DNA of 64,000 nt, taken from assembly GCA_005772955.1 (NCBI GenBank), contig SXID01000056.1, positions 1 to 64,000 of the forward strand, in the 5' to 3' direction. The notes beneath the pieces are model-generated. The model had not been told where the DNA came from. It made no database searches and saw nothing but the letters and a program-made list of their open reading frames with translations. This DNA is from Planctomycetia bacterium. GTDB lineage: Bacteria > Planctomycetota > Planctomycetia > Gemmatales > Gemmataceae. The translations under genes and the position numbers were made by a program. This document shows, in pieces, positions 34,441 through 43,270 of the stretch. How positions within the stretch are numbered: position 1 is the first letter of the stretch; the number at the start of each line of letters is the position of its first letter.

Positions 34441-35187
34441 ATGAACTCTTACGCTTCGCTGTGCGACGACTTCGGCGTCTCGACCTACGTCCACGGCAAG
34501 CTCGAAATGCCGTCCGGGCGCGAAACCGTGCTCCACTTCTTCGAGGCCATTCAGAAGGTGGCCCCGAAGATGACCGAGTTCGAGAAGCGCAGCGACACCG
34601 AATACATGCTCGAAGAAGACCGCGAGCCCGGCAGTTACCGGTGGACCTCACTCGACCACCGCCGTCTGAGTTCGGGATACGTCAACCCGCCCACGCTCGA
34701 TGACGCCGACGTTCACAACGAGCGCGTCCTCGACATGGCTGCGGCGCACCTCGACCTGGGCACATTGCAAACCGAGTCGATGGACGTGCTGTACTATTTC
34801 GACTTCCTCTATCAGGGAAACCACGACGAAGTGGTCGCCGAAGCACTCACGAGCGGTACGCCGCTGGAGTCGCTCATTGCGGTGCCCGCGGCCCGCGTCC
34901 TGCACTACCAGCCGACGATGATGCTTGCGCTCGACGACGCCTGCCAGCTTCAAGCGCGGCTGAGTATCGAGACTCGCACGAACGCGTATCAGGTGCGCAC
35001 GAACACGTTCCCGGAGTCACCGGTGACGGTGTACTTCACGGTGCGGCAGTTCTGGGGGAAGCAGCCGTACAAGACGTTTGCGGAGAGCTACCACAACCAG
35101 CGCCGCGTACTCGACGAACTGGTCAGCACCTACGTCGTGCCGCAGATCATCAACCCGCTGGCGAAGGCCATCAGCGCGAAGCAGTAA
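34441..35187 (+). CDS. Unknown protein, 248 residues
   Basis: I do not recognise the family. The protein is soluble, acidic and without signal peptide; features are YVHGKLEMPSGRETVLHFFE, MDVLYYFDFLYQGNHDEVVAEAL, and a C-terminal VTVYFTVRQFWGKQPYKTF followed by VVPQIINPLAK. The last part suggests a length-conserved fold rather than low complexity. GAGGA eight bases before the ATG sets the start. It is followed by a clear terminator and is probably a single-gene unit. Confidence 0.7.
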   Translation: MNSYASLCDDFGVSTYVHGKLEMPSGRETVLHFFEAIQKVAPKMTEFEKRSDTEYMLEEDREPGSYRWTSLDHRRLSSGYVNPPTLDDADVHNERVLDMAAAHLDLGTLQTESMDVLYYFDFLYQGNHDEVVAEALTSGTPLESLIAVPAARVLHYQPTMMLALDDACQLQARLSIETRTNAYQVRTNTFPESPVTVYFTVRQFWGKQPYKTFAESYHNQRRVLDELVSTYVVPQIINPLAKAISAKQ

Positions 35188-35198
35188 CGCAAAGCACA

Positions 35199-35230
35199 AG
35201 CGCGAGCCGGGCACAGACCCGGCTCGCGCT
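35199..35230 (+). terminator. Strong hairpin terminator
   Basis: AGCGCGAGCCGGG, a six-base loop, then CCCGGCTCGCGCT: a 13-bp perfect stem 12 bases after the stop codon of the 34441 gene. It lacks a T-run. Confidence 0.6.
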
Positions 35231-35412
35231 GCGGTTGGCTCGGCCCTCTCCCAACGCGGTCGCTGCTCCTCCACACAAATTCACACGACCAACTGTTAAA
35301 CTGGCACGGATAGTTCGTCTTCCCTAAATGGGCGTAATTTGTCATTTTGGGACGTTGCGCCGAACTGTCCTCCAACCGTGAATCGGTCGCCCTCCCACAA
35401 CAGGTTGTCAGC

Positions 35413-36054
35413 ATGAGCACCTCGCTCCGTCTGGCCGCAGCGCTGGTTGCCAGCGTCATCGGCCTCACACCCGTCCTCGCCCAGCCCGCGCCGCCGAAAT
35501 CGTCACCGAAAACAACGCCGAGTGATGCGGAATTGAAGGCGCTCGAAGAGAAACTCCAGAAGCTCGTCCAGGAACTCCGCGAGCAGGAACTGAAAAAGGC
35601 CACCCGGCCCGAAACTCCGAGGCCCGTCCCTGCCCCGCCGACACCCGCGCCGGTTCGCCCGACTTGGGTTGTGCCCGCTTCGCCAGCGGACGCGACCAGC
35701 GCGCTTCGCGGACTCGTTCGGCACTCGGATCCGAAGATCGCCGCACTGGCTGCGGAACTCCTTGAACGGCTCGCCAAGGTAACCCCGCCGGTCGCGGTCG
35801 TCCCGGCACCCCGCACCCCGTGGAAGGTCGAAGTGTTGACTCCGCCCGGCAGCAACCCGGCCCCGCCGACGATCGAGTTCAAGCCCACGCCTCGGATGAT
35901 CGTGATCGGGGACCGCGCACCTGCGCCCACCGCGTCGAGCCTGAAGCTGTCCACCGACGGCAAGACGGCCGCGGTCGTCGGCGCCGACGGGGGCGTGGTC
36001 GTTTACGATGTCGCATCGGGTCGCGAGTTGATGCGGTTCCCCGGCAAGAAATAA
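35413..36054 (+). CDS. Secreted protein with coiled coil and single WD40-like end
   Basis: A protein of 213 residues with a signal peptide (MSTSLRLAAALVASVIGLTPVLA), a coiled coil at about 37-62 (SDAELKALEEKLQKLVQELREQ), a Pro-rich linker, a helical segment (LRGLVRHSDPKIAALAAELLERL) like one HEAT-type pair, and a last segment STDGKTAAVVGADGGVVVYDVASG that looks like one WD40 blade. Function unknown. It is probably periplasmic. A 16-bp hairpin with TTTG follows. Confidence 0.7.
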   Translation: MSTSLRLAAALVASVIGLTPVLAQPAPPKSSPKTTPSDAELKALEEKLQKLVQELREQELKKATRPETPRPVPAPPTPAPVRPTWVVPASPADATSALRGLVRHSDPKIAALAAELLERLAKVTPPVAVVPAPRTPWKVEVLTPPGSNPAPPTIEFKPTPRMIVIGDRAPAPTASSLKLSTDGKTAAVVGADGGVVVYDVASGRELMRFPGKK

Positions 36055-36102
36055 CCGGCGACACCCGCGAAGTTTCTTCGCTGCCTCCTCGCCCGGCAAT
36101 CC

Positions 36103-36142
36103 CGAACGCCGCCCGTAGCCATCTACGGGCGGCGTTCGTTTG
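36103..36142 (+). terminator. Intrinsic terminator
   Basis: CGAACGCCGCCCGTAG, loop CCAT, CTACGGGCGGCGTTCG, then TTTG: a 16-bp perfect stem 49 bases after the 35413 gene. Confidence 0.75.
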
Positions 36143-36182
36143 ATGAGTGCATCCCTCTCCTACCCAAATTGAGCCGCACCCC

Positions 36183-37439
36183 ATGAGTACCAGCGTTCCC
36201 GCCCTTTCCTCGTTCGCCAGCGGGTTGACGGCCGAGACCGCGTTCGACGTGCTCGCGGTCGCGCGTCAACTCATGACCGGCGGGAAGGACGTGATCGCGC
36301 TCCAGATTGGCGACTCCCCGTTTCCGACTACCACGAGCGCGATCCAGGCGGCGCACGCAGCCATCGACGCCGGCCTCACCCGCTACTGCCCTTCAATGGG
36401 CCTGCCGGAGTTCCGCGAGACGATCGCAAAAACCGTGAACGCGGAGTTCAACATCCCCGCGACCGTGGACAACGTGGTGGTCGGGCCTGGTGCGAAGGTG
36501 TTCGAGACGTACTTCTGCGAAGCGTTCCTCGAACCGGGCGACGCGGTGTTGGTGTTCCAGCCGGCGTTCCCGACGTTCGAGCCGAACATCCTGCGGCGCG
36601 GGGCGCGCCCGGTGTACGTTCCCTTGAAGCAAGAGAACCAGTTCCGCCCGGACATCGGCGCGATCGAGAAGTTCGTGAAGACGGAACCGCGTGCCCGCGC
36701 GATGTTCCTCAACTTCCCGCACAACCCCACCGGCGGCGTCGCAACTCAAGCCGACCTGAAAGCCATCGCGAACATCGTCCGCGGAACGAACGTCGCAGTG
36801 TTCAGCGACGAGCCGTACTGCCACATGATCTGGAACGGTAAGCACCACAGCATCCTGGCCGAACCAGGAATGATGGAGCAGTGCGTGGGCGCGTACACGT
36901 TCTCGAAAAGTTACAGCATGAGCGGGTGGCGCTGCGGGTACATGATCGCGGCACCATCGGTGGCGCAGATCGTGGGCAAGATGATCAACACGTCGCTCTC
37001 GTGCGTGCCGCCAATCGTGCAGATGGCGGGCAAAGCCGCACTGGAACACGACGCCGCGGAGCGCGACGCGGTGATGGCGAAGTTCCACAAGAAGGTTGAG
37101 TTGCTCGTGAGCGAGTTGCGAAAGGTGCCCGACGTAACCGTGCTGATGCCAGAGGGCACGTTCTATGTGTTCCCAAACGTCAGCCCGATTTGCGCGCGAC
37201 TGGGCATCACCTCGCACGGCCTCGCGATGTACCTCTTGGAAGGCGCAGACGCCGCTCGCGGCGTAGCGTGCTTGGGCGGTGAGTGCTTCGGCGCCGCCGG
37301 TCAAGGGTTCTTGCGGTTCAGTTGTGCCGAACCAGACGAGAAGCTTGTGTCGGCGGTGGCGTTCTTCGCAGACGCCGTGAACCGCCTGGACCGCGTGAAA
37401 GCCTACCTCGACGCGCACCCAAAGTACCGCGCGAAGTGA
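36183..37439 (+). CDS. Class I/II pyridoxal-phosphate aminotransferase
   Basis: A 418-residue enzyme of fold type I. Seen: DSPFPTT near the N-terminus, NFPHNPTGG (Asn binding PLP), SDEPYCH (Asp pairing with the pyridine nitrogen), SKSYSMSGWRCGY with the Schiff-base lysine, and RFSCAEP with the carboxylate-binding arginine. It transfers the amino group of an amino acid to an oxo acid in the cytoplasm; aspartate- or alanine-type specificity is possible but not shown. ATG 36183 begins an N-terminus of normal length. It converges with the polX gene, leaving seven bases between stops. Confidence 0.88.
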   Translation: MSTSVPALSSFASGLTAETAFDVLAVARQLMTGGKDVIALQIGDSPFPTTTSAIQAAHAAIDAGLTRYCPSMGLPEFRETIAKTVNAEFNIPATVDNVVVGPGAKVFETYFCEAFLEPGDAVLVFQPAFPTFEPNILRRGARPVYVPLKQENQFRPDIGAIEKFVKTEPRARAMFLNFPHNPTGGVATQADLKAIANIVRGTNVAVFSDEPYCHMIWNGKHHSILAEPGMMEQCVGAYTFSKSYSMSGWRCGYMIAAPSVAQIVGKMINTSLSCVPPIVQMAGKAALEHDAAERDAVMAKFHKKVELLVSELRKVPDVTVLMPEGTFYVFPNVSPICARLGITSHGLAMYLLEGADAARGVACLGGECFGAAGQGFLRFSCAEPDEKLVSAVAFFADAVNRLDRVKAYLDAHPKYRAK

Positions 37440-37446
37440 GGACTGC

Positions 37447-39192
37447 TCACGCCTTCTGTTTGCGCCGCGCGAGTTCCTTCGTCACTTCGGCCAAGCCGCG
37501 CGTGTTGAACACGTCGTCCTTCGTCAGCCACCCGCGGCGCGCCACCTGAACACCGAACGTGTACAGCCCCAACTCGCCGGTGCTGTGCGCGTCCGGGTTG
37601 ATGACGATCGGAATGCCCATCGTCTTCGCCTGCTTCACGTACTTCCAGTCGAGATCGAGTCGCGACGGTTGCGCGTTGATCTCGATCATCTTGCCGTGCT
37701 TCGCGGCGACCTTCAGCACTTCGTCGAGGTTGATCTTGTAGCCCTCGCGTTTCAAGAGGAGGCGCCCGGTCGCGTGGCCGAGCATCGTCACCGCGGGGTG
37801 CGCGAGCGCCTTGCACACGCGAGCCGTCATGTCGGCTTCGGCCATTCCGAACAGCGAGTGAACGCTCGCCACCACGTAATCGAAGCCTTCAAGCAGTTCG
37901 TCGTTGTAGTCGAGCGAACCGTCTTCGAGGATGTCTACCTCGCTGCCCTTGATGATGCGGACACCGGTTAACTTCGCGTTCACCCGATCAATCTCCGCCC
38001 ATTGCTTCCGCACCGCGCCCGGCGGCAGGCCTCGTGCGATGGTCAGCGACTGCGAGTGATCCGCCACCCCGAAGTACTCCCAACCGAGATGCGTGCACGC
38101 GAGCGCCATCTCTTCCAGGGAGGCGGTGCCATCGCTGGCGGTCGTGTGGTTGTGAAACACGCCGCGAATGTCGGAATCGGCTACCAGCGCGGGGAGTTTC
38201 TTCAACTCGCCAGCTTCGATCTCTCCTGTGTCTTCGCGCAGTTCGGGCGGGATGAAGGGCAAGTCGAGCGCCGCGAAGATGTCTTCTTCCGTCTTGCACG
38301 GCACCGATTTCGCCTCGTTCGCGAGCGCGTACTCGTTGAGCGTGAGGTCGCGGTTGATCGCGCGCTGCCGCATTCGGATGTTGTGTTCCTTGCTGCCTGT
38401 GAAATAGAGCAGTGCAAACGGGTATTGCCCGTCTTCGACCACGCGCAGATCGGCTTGCATCGTGACCTTTGTCCCGTGAACGTGCAGCGCCGCGAGCACG
38501 CTCGATTTGGTCGGCCCCTGCCCCAACACCTGCACCACTTCGGGCAACTTCACGAACGCATCCATGATGGGCTGCGCGTTGGTGCTGCTCGCGAGAATGT
38601 CGAGGTCGCCGGTCGTCTCCTTACGGCGGCGCAGGCTGCCGCACAGTTCGGAGCGGATCACGCCGGGAAAGCCGCGAATCTGTTCGAGCAGTGCCAGCCC
38701 CAGAGGAAGCGCAAGGTCGATCCGAACGCGATTTCCGATCTTGTCGATGTAGACAATCCCTTCGAGGATCTTCGCCTGGGTCTTCGCGCCAAAGCCTTTC
38801 TGCTTCGCGACTTCGCCAGACTCGCACGCGGCCTTCAGTTTCTCGATGGTGTCGATCTGGAGCAGGTCGTGAAGCGCCTTCACCTTCTTAGGCCCCATCC
38901 CCGGAAGGCGGAGCATCTTCACGAGACCTTCGGGAATGGAGGCCCGCAGGTCTTCGAGGTAGGGGAGCTTTCCCGTGGTGACGAGCGTGGTGATCTTCTC
39001 GGTGAGCGCTTCGCCGATACCGCGAACTTCGGATAGTTTCCCGTCGGCGACCATTTGCTTCAGATCACCGGGGAGTTGCTGAACGAGCCGGGCCGCGTTG
39101 TGGTACGCGTTGGTGCGGAACGAGTTCTCGCCCTTCAGTTCGAGAAGGGTTCCGATCTCATCGAGCGCGTCGGCAACGTCGTCTTTGGACAT
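37447..39192 (-). CDS. polX: DNA polymerase/3'-5' exonuclease PolX
   Basis: A protein of 581 residues, normal for bacterial PolX. Order: helical N-domain and helix-hairpin-helix motifs (GIGEALTEKI, LPGMGPKKVKAL), nucleotidyl-transferase palm GSLRRRKETTGDLDIL with DxD and a third Asp in MQADLRVV, then a PHP exonuclease domain with FHNHTTASDGT, GSEVDIL, GHATGRLLL, EINAQPSRLDLD and DAHST metal ligands. Such enzymes fill gaps and trim 3' ends in base excision repair. The ATG at 39192 follows GAGGAGA. All catalytic acids are present. Confidence 0.94.
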   Translation of the reverse strand: MSKDDVADALDEIGTLLELKGENSFRTNAYHNAARLVQQLPGDLKQMVADGKLSEVRGIGEALTEKITTLVTTGKLPYLEDLRASIPEGLVKMLRLPGMGPKKVKALHDLLQIDTIEKLKAACESGEVAKQKGFGAKTQAKILEGIVYIDKIGNRVRIDLALPLGLALLEQIRGFPGVIRSELCGSLRRRKETTGDLDILASSTNAQPIMDAFVKLPEVVQVLGQGPTKSSVLAALHVHGTKVTMQADLRVVEDGQYPFALLYFTGSKEHNIRMRQRAINRDLTLNEYALANEAKSVPCKTEEDIFAALDLPFIPPELREDTGEIEAGELKKLPALVADSDIRGVFHNHTTASDGTASLEEMALACTHLGWEYFGVADHSQSLTIARGLPPGAVRKQWAEIDRVNAKLTGVRIIKGSEVDILEDGSLDYNDELLEGFDYVVASVHSLFGMAEADMTARVCKALAHPAVTMLGHATGRLLLKREGYKINLDEVLKVAAKHGKMIEINAQPSRLDLDWKYVKQAKTMGIPIVINPDAHSTGELGLYTFGVQVARRGWLTKDDVFNTRGLAEVTKELARRKQKA

Positions 39193-39268
39193 GGTTGCGG
39201 TCTCCTCACAAGGGTGGTTATGAGGATACCAGAAGGGTCGAGGAGAGGGGATGTGCGAAGCAAGGAGT

Positions 39269-39304
39269 CGCTTGCGGCTTCGCGAGTTCGCGAAGCCGCA
39301 AGCG
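39269..39304. repeat. Inverted repeat, family E
   Basis: CGCTTGCGGCTTCGCGA and TCGCGAAGCCGCAAGCG pair perfectly with a two-base spacer. The same CCGCTTGYGGCTTCGCGA core occurs at 43938. It lies between the polX start and the stop of the upstream gene. Confidence 0.8.
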
Positions 39305-39312
39305 GCCAAACG

Positions 39313-40416
39313 TTACGCCGCGATCTTCAGTCCGTGGTTCGGCGCGAACGACGCGGCCCGCTTCCGCACGGGGCTGTGGAGCATAATCTCTAACCCGTTC
39401 ACGATGCGGTCCGGGCCGCGGCCGTCGAACGTGTTCCGCGCACAGCGTGTCATGCCCTTGCGTTCCATCGGGTCGTCGTGAAGCAGATCGACCGCCTCGC
39501 GCAACTGGTCGAAGGTCACGTCCGCCGCATTGCCCAGGTAGGTCGCAACGCCATCCTCGTCGAGCTTCTTCGCGTTCCCCGCGTGGCGCTTTGTCTGGGT
39601 CAGAATCAGTTGCGGGATCCCCACCACGCACAACTCCGGGGACCAGCCATCGCCGCACGTCAGCGCGAAGTGAGCGCGGACCAGGCGCGTCATCAGTTCC
39701 TTCGTCTCGGTCACGATCTCGACCTTCGTGCTGTTCTCGTCGGCCAGCGCCAGCAAGTCGTCGTAGCGTGGGTGGTGCGTGCGGGCCGTGATCGTGATCT
39801 TCGCGACCTTCGGCATCTGCAGGAGTTGCTCGGTGCGGAGCAGCGCTTCGCCGCCGAGATCGTCGTCACCCATCGCGACCAGCGCGCGGAACGGCATCGG
39901 CGGCTCGGTCGCGCGAATCGTGCGCTGCCGGCGAAACACCCCGCGACACAGTGCGTAGCGGTGGCCGAGCAGGATCTGACATCCAGGCTCGACGCGATAC
40001 GCCTTCCGCGCCGGGTACAGTCCGGGGTTCACCACGAGATCAGCCGGGAAGCGGATATCCGCGGTGGAGTCGAACGCCATCACCAGCGCGCCGGTCTTTT
40101 TCAATTCGCGAAGGTAGTCGGCGGAGTAGCCTTCGCCCGCGACCACGACCGCCGCGGCGTTCTTCTTCCGCACCTGGGCGATGGTGGCTTCGAGGTCGCC
40201 GTCGTCCCCGATGCGCTGCTCCGCGGGCACCCAGTCGTTGTTGCCCCGGTTGATGACCGTCGCCAGCGAGAGCGGGTCGAGGTAGCTGAGAAAATGCGTT
40301 CCCCGGCGGCGACGCTGAAGGGCCGCTGCCAGCGACAGACACTGGTAGAACGGCTCCCAGCCGTGCTCCCGGGTGCCGTCGCAACGAAACAAAATCGGTC
40401 CACGAGTCGCATCCAT
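39313..40416 (-). CDS. PseG-like nucleotide-sugar hydrolase or glycosyltransferase
   Basis: A protein of 367 residues. ILFRCDGTREHGWEPFYQCLSLAAAL is similar to the N-terminus of PseG (UDP-sugar hydrolase of pseudaminate synthesis) and GT-B enzymes; later LLRTEQLL, HFALTCGDGWSPELCVVGIPQLIL corresponds to the nucleotide-binding half of that fold (SAGGSSxxEAxxxGxP in PseG). The usual GxGH after the first strand is here REHGWEP, so the catalytic His of PseG may be absent. A role in surface sugar modification is inference. The ATG at 40416 is preferred over a TTG six bases earlier; AGGAG lies nine bases before it. Confidence 0.6.
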   Translation of the reverse strand: MDATRGPILFRCDGTREHGWEPFYQCLSLAAALQRRRRGTHFLSYLDPLSLATVINRGNNDWVPAEQRIGDDGDLEATIAQVRKKNAAAVVVAGEGYSADYLRELKKTGALVMAFDSTADIRFPADLVVNPGLYPARKAYRVEPGCQILLGHRYALCRGVFRRQRTIRATEPPMPFRALVAMGDDDLGGEALLRTEQLLQMPKVAKITITARTHHPRYDDLLALADENSTKVEIVTETKELMTRLVRAHFALTCGDGWSPELCVVGIPQLILTQTKRHAGNAKKLDEDGVATYLGNAADVTFDQLREAVDLLHDDPMERKGMTRCARNTFDGRGPDRIVNGLEIMLHSPVRKRAASFAPNHGLKIAA

Positions 40417-40807
40417 GCGCAACGCTCCTGGTCAACCAGCGGTTGGAAAGGTGTGCGAACGACGCCTCGCGAGCGATGGGATTCCTCCCCATCGTCGTCA
40501 GCCAACGTTCGCGCGTACCGGTTGGTGTGAGCGTTGCTTCCGCCTCGGACGAATGTCCCTGCGCGAGCGAGCCGCGCGGCGGGGAGCCAATCTCGACACC
40601 TCTTCTCCGGTTGGGTCATTACTGACCCGAACGACGCGCTTTCGGGTTCCGGTCCGTTGTCGCGTCGTGTTTGGCCTTCGGGTTCCGGTCCGTTGGCCCA
40701 ACGGGGCGGATGGTAATTCAGTTTTCTCGCAACCGACAAGGCCACTTTCTTGACGCGATGTCAAAATCCATTTTGTTACGTTGCGCACTCAGGTCAGTCA
40801 CGCAGAA
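40417..40807. other. Intergenic leader before parS cluster, with 19-bp direct repeat
   Basis: No gene is supported. TTCGGGTTCCGGTCCGTTG occurs twice, at 40641-40659 and 40677-40695, a period of 36 bases. I see no dnaA boxes. Confidence 0.5.
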
Positions 40808-40982
40808 TGTTCCACGTGGAACGGTCCGCTGGGCCGAGCGGAATTCGCCTAACGTTCCACGTGGAACGGTCCGCTGGGCTGAGCTGAATTCGCCTAACGT
40901 TCCACGTGGAACGGTGCTGGAAATGCCGAATCCGCCGTCCGCGATGGTCATTCTCACATCCATCAACGTTCCACGTGGAACG
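40808..40982 (+). promoter_or_regulatory. parS: Cluster of four parS centromere sites
   Basis: Four copies of the 14-bp palindrome GTTCCACGTGGAAC stand at 40809-40822, 40854-40867, 40899-40912 and 40968-40981. This is the core of the bacterial chromosomal parS sequence bound by ParB. The first three are 45 bases apart and share flanking GGTCCGCTGGGC...GAATTCGCCTAAC, so they arose by tandem duplication; the fourth is 69 bases further. The parB gene starts 63 bases after the last site. ParB loading here probably nucleates chromosome segregation and could also repress parB. Confidence 0.93.
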
Positions 40983-41044
40983 TACCCCCAAGCACCTCAC
41001 CGATCACGTCCCCGATTCCACTTCTCACAGCCGCAGAGATTGCT

Positions 41045-41974
41045 ATGAACCTGGACAAGTTGTTCGCACTCGGAGACTTTCGCATGGAAGCGACCGCCAA
41101 AGCCCCGCCGCGTCTCGCCCGCGGGCTGAATGCCCTTCTCGGGGATCTGTTGATCCCTGACGCCGAAGACGCGACTGTCTGCCGGCTCGCGATCGGACAG
41201 ATCGCGTTCAACCCCTACCAGCCGCGAAAACAGTTCGACGGCGACGAACTCGCCTCGCTCACCGCGAGCGTGAAAAACCACGGCATCCTGCAACCGCTCG
41301 TGGTGCGTCAGGTAGCCGATGGCTACCAACTCATCGCTGGGGAACGCCGGCTCCGTGCGGCGAAGGAAGCCGGACTCGCGGAGGTACCCGTTCACGTTGT
41401 CACGTTCGACGACCAGCAGGTTTGCGAGGCAGCACTTGTCGAGAACATCCAGCGTAGCGACCTGAACCCGATCGAAAAGGCGACGGGGTTCAAGGAGTAC
41501 ATGGACCGGTTCGGCCTGACGCAGGACAAAATCGGTTCGCGTCTGGGTCTCGATCGCTCCACGGTGAGCAACCTTCTTGGTCTCCTGCACCTCCACACCG
41601 ACGTGCAGGCCGCAGTGCGTAACGGGCAACTCACGATGGGGCACGCGAAGGTGCTGAAAGGCGTCCCGGACCTTGAGGAGCAACTCGCGTTCGCGAAAGA
41701 CGCGATCCTGAAGAACTACTCGGTTCACGCGCTGGAATTGCTGGTGAAGCAGCACAAACTCGCGGCCGCCGGGGCGGAACCAATCGAGGAGCCGGCCGCA
41801 AAGAAGGAACCGGCGGAAAAGACGGCACACGTGAAGGGACTGGAAGACGACCTGCGCCAAAGGTTGGCGGTGCGAATCGAGATCAAGGTGAAAGCGAAGG
41901 ACAAGGGCCAGATCGTGCTCGGGTTCGAGTCGAACGACGACTTCGAGCGCATCATTCAAGCCTTGCAGAAGTGA
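41045..41974 (+). CDS. parB: Chromosome-partitioning protein ParB
   Basis: A protein of 309 residues. RLARGLNALLGDLL near residue 23 is the N-terminal ParA-contact type segment; IAFNPYQPRKQFD and AGERRLRAAKEAGL form the CTP-binding ParB/Srx domain (GERR motif present); LVENIQRSDLNPIEKA and the helix-turn-helix TQDKIGSRLGLDRSTVSNLLGLL bind parS; the C-terminal part dimerises. It forms sliding clamps on DNA near the origin. No parA is next to it. MEATAKA at 41084 is an alternative start. A canonical terminator follows. Confidence 0.95.
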   Translation: MNLDKLFALGDFRMEATAKAPPRLARGLNALLGDLLIPDAEDATVCRLAIGQIAFNPYQPRKQFDGDELASLTASVKNHGILQPLVVRQVADGYQLIAGERRLRAAKEAGLAEVPVHVVTFDDQQVCEAALVENIQRSDLNPIEKATGFKEYMDRFGLTQDKIGSRLGLDRSTVSNLLGLLHLHTDVQAAVRNGQLTMGHAKVLKGVPDLEEQLAFAKDAILKNYSVHALELLVKQHKLAAAGAEPIEEPAAKKEPAEKTAHVKGLEDDLRQRLAVRIEIKVKAKDKGQIVLGFESNDDFERIIQALQK

Positions 41975-42003
41975 CAACCAACACAACCCCGCCGACTACC
42001 TCC

Positions 42004-42036
42004 AAACCCAGCGACTGCAGTCGCTGGGTTTTTGCT
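42004..42036 (+). terminator. Intrinsic terminator after parB
   Basis: AAACCCAGCGACT-GC-AGTCGCTGGGTTTTT: a 13-bp perfect stem followed by a run of five or more T, 30 bases after the parB stop. Confidence 0.9.
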
Positions 42037-42110
42037 TTCCCTCTCCCTCTTGCTCCCCAGCCACCAAATCGACTACCCTGCGCCCTTTCAGTTCCCACGG
42101 AGGCTACCCC

Positions 42111-42632
42111 ATGCGGGCACGGACGTTCGCGCTGATCGCGATTCTCGCAACAACTTCGCTCGTTGCCAGAGGGCAGGACTTCAAGCAACACGCCTCGGCC
42201 GACGGCAAGTACAAGGTGCTGTTCCCCGGCCCGGTGAACACCGAGACGACCGACATCCAGGCCGGCAAGGACACGCTGAAGCTCACGCTCGACTCGGTGG
42301 AACTCAAAGGCGACATCACGTTTCTGGTGAGCTACGTCGACGCCTCGGACGAGGTCGCGAAGAAGCCCGCCGGGCCGCGTCTCGAAAAGGTTCGCGACGG
42401 GAACAAGGGCGAGAACGGGAAGGTGCTCAACGACAAGGAGATCACTGTCGCGCTGGGCGACGAGAAGTTCCCAGGACGCGACGTACTGATCGAAACACCG
42501 ACCGGCTTCATCCGCAATAGAATAGTCATCGCCGGCAGGCGACTCTACCAGGTGATGGTTCAGGGGTCGAAGGAGATCGTGACTTCGGCTTCCGCAGACA
42601 AGTTCATTAGCTCGTTCGAGATCACCAAGTAA
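42111..42632 (+). CDS. Secreted protein, first of three paralogues
   Basis: A protein of 173 residues with a signal peptide (MRARTFALIAILATTSLVARG). It shares with the next two genes the plan: DGKYKVLFPGP, a central beta-strand region (FLVSYVDASDE), a PGRDVLIETP element, then RRLYQVMVQGSKE and SADKFISSFEITK at the end. The family is widespread in planctomycetes; no function is established, and I cannot name a Pfam family. GGAGG lies 8 bases before the ATG. Confidence 0.75.
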   Translation: MRARTFALIAILATTSLVARGQDFKQHASADGKYKVLFPGPVNTETTDIQAGKDTLKLTLDSVELKGDITFLVSYVDASDEVAKKPAGPRLEKVRDGNKGENGKVLNDKEITVALGDEKFPGRDVLIETPTGFIRNRIVIAGRRLYQVMVQGSKEIVTSASADKFISSFEITK

Positions 42633-42643
42633 CCGGGGGCGGT

Positions 42644-43165
42644 ATGCGTGCGGTTGTTCCAGGACTGGCGTTCGTGTTCTTTGCGGGAGCGCTTGCCGCG
42701 CAACCCAAGACCGAGACGTACACCTCCTCGGACGGCCGGTACGTGGCGCGGTTTCCCGGCAAGCCGAAGGTCACGACACCGACCGCGAAGAGCGCGATCG
42801 GCGACCTTCAGGTGACCGTCGCGACCTACGCCACAGCTGATGGAAACGTGTTTCTGGTGAGCTTCACCGATTACCCTGTGGTGGCGACAAAGGCCGAGAA
42901 CAGCAAGACGCTGTTCGACGGCGTTCGGAACGGCTTGAAAGGGAGTAATGGCGAAATCGTCAGGGAAAAGGAGTTCGAGTTCGGGCCGGACAAGTTGCCC
43001 GCCCGCGAAGGAGTCGTAAACAGAGACAAAGGAAAACAGCGGATAAAGTTCCGGGCGGTCCTCCGCGACAACCGACTTTATCAGGTCGCGGTCATCGGAA
43101 CGGCGGACTTCGTGTCGAGCAAGGACGCGACCGCTTTCGTGGAGTCGCTGGAACTGACCAAATAA
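42644..43165 (+). CDS. Secreted protein, second of three paralogues
   Basis: A protein of 173 residues with a signal peptide (MRAVVPGLAFVFFAGALAAQ). It has the family plan: DGRYVARFPGKPKV, VFLVSFTDYP, a Lys-rich middle, DNRLYQVAVIGTADF and ATAFVESLELTK. It starts 11 bases after the stop of the first paralogue, so they are one transcript. Its sequence is clearly diverged from both neighbours, so the duplication is old. Confidence 0.75.
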   Translation: MRAVVPGLAFVFFAGALAAQPKTETYTSSDGRYVARFPGKPKVTTPTAKSAIGDLQVTVATYATADGNVFLVSFTDYPVVATKAENSKTLFDGVRNGLKGSNGEIVREKEFEFGPDKLPAREGVVNRDKGKQRIKFRAVLRDNRLYQVAVIGTADFVSSKDATAFVESLELTK

Positions 43166-43173
43166 CAGGAGCA

Positions 43174-43260
43174 GTGTGGGTGTGAGTGTGAGTGAAACGC
43201 AGAATACCGGCCCGGTTTGTCTCTTTTCTTCACACGCGCACTCCCTCACACTCCCACTTA
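43174..43260. repeat. Imperfect inverted repeat between paralogues
   Basis: GTGTGGGTGTGAGTGTGAGTG at 43174-43194 pairs imperfectly with CACTCCCTCACACTCCCACT near 43240-43258. The units are short GTGAG-like tandem repeats. It separates the second and third paralogue by 105 bases. Confidence 0.6.
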
Positions 43261-43270
43261 AGGAGTAGCC

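Noticed and set aside
40808-40982. Regularly spaced identical palindromes looking like a small CRISPR array
   Set aside because: The repeat is the GTTCCACGTGGAAC parS core, the spacers between the first three copies are nearly identical to each other, and parB follows directly. No cas genes are present.
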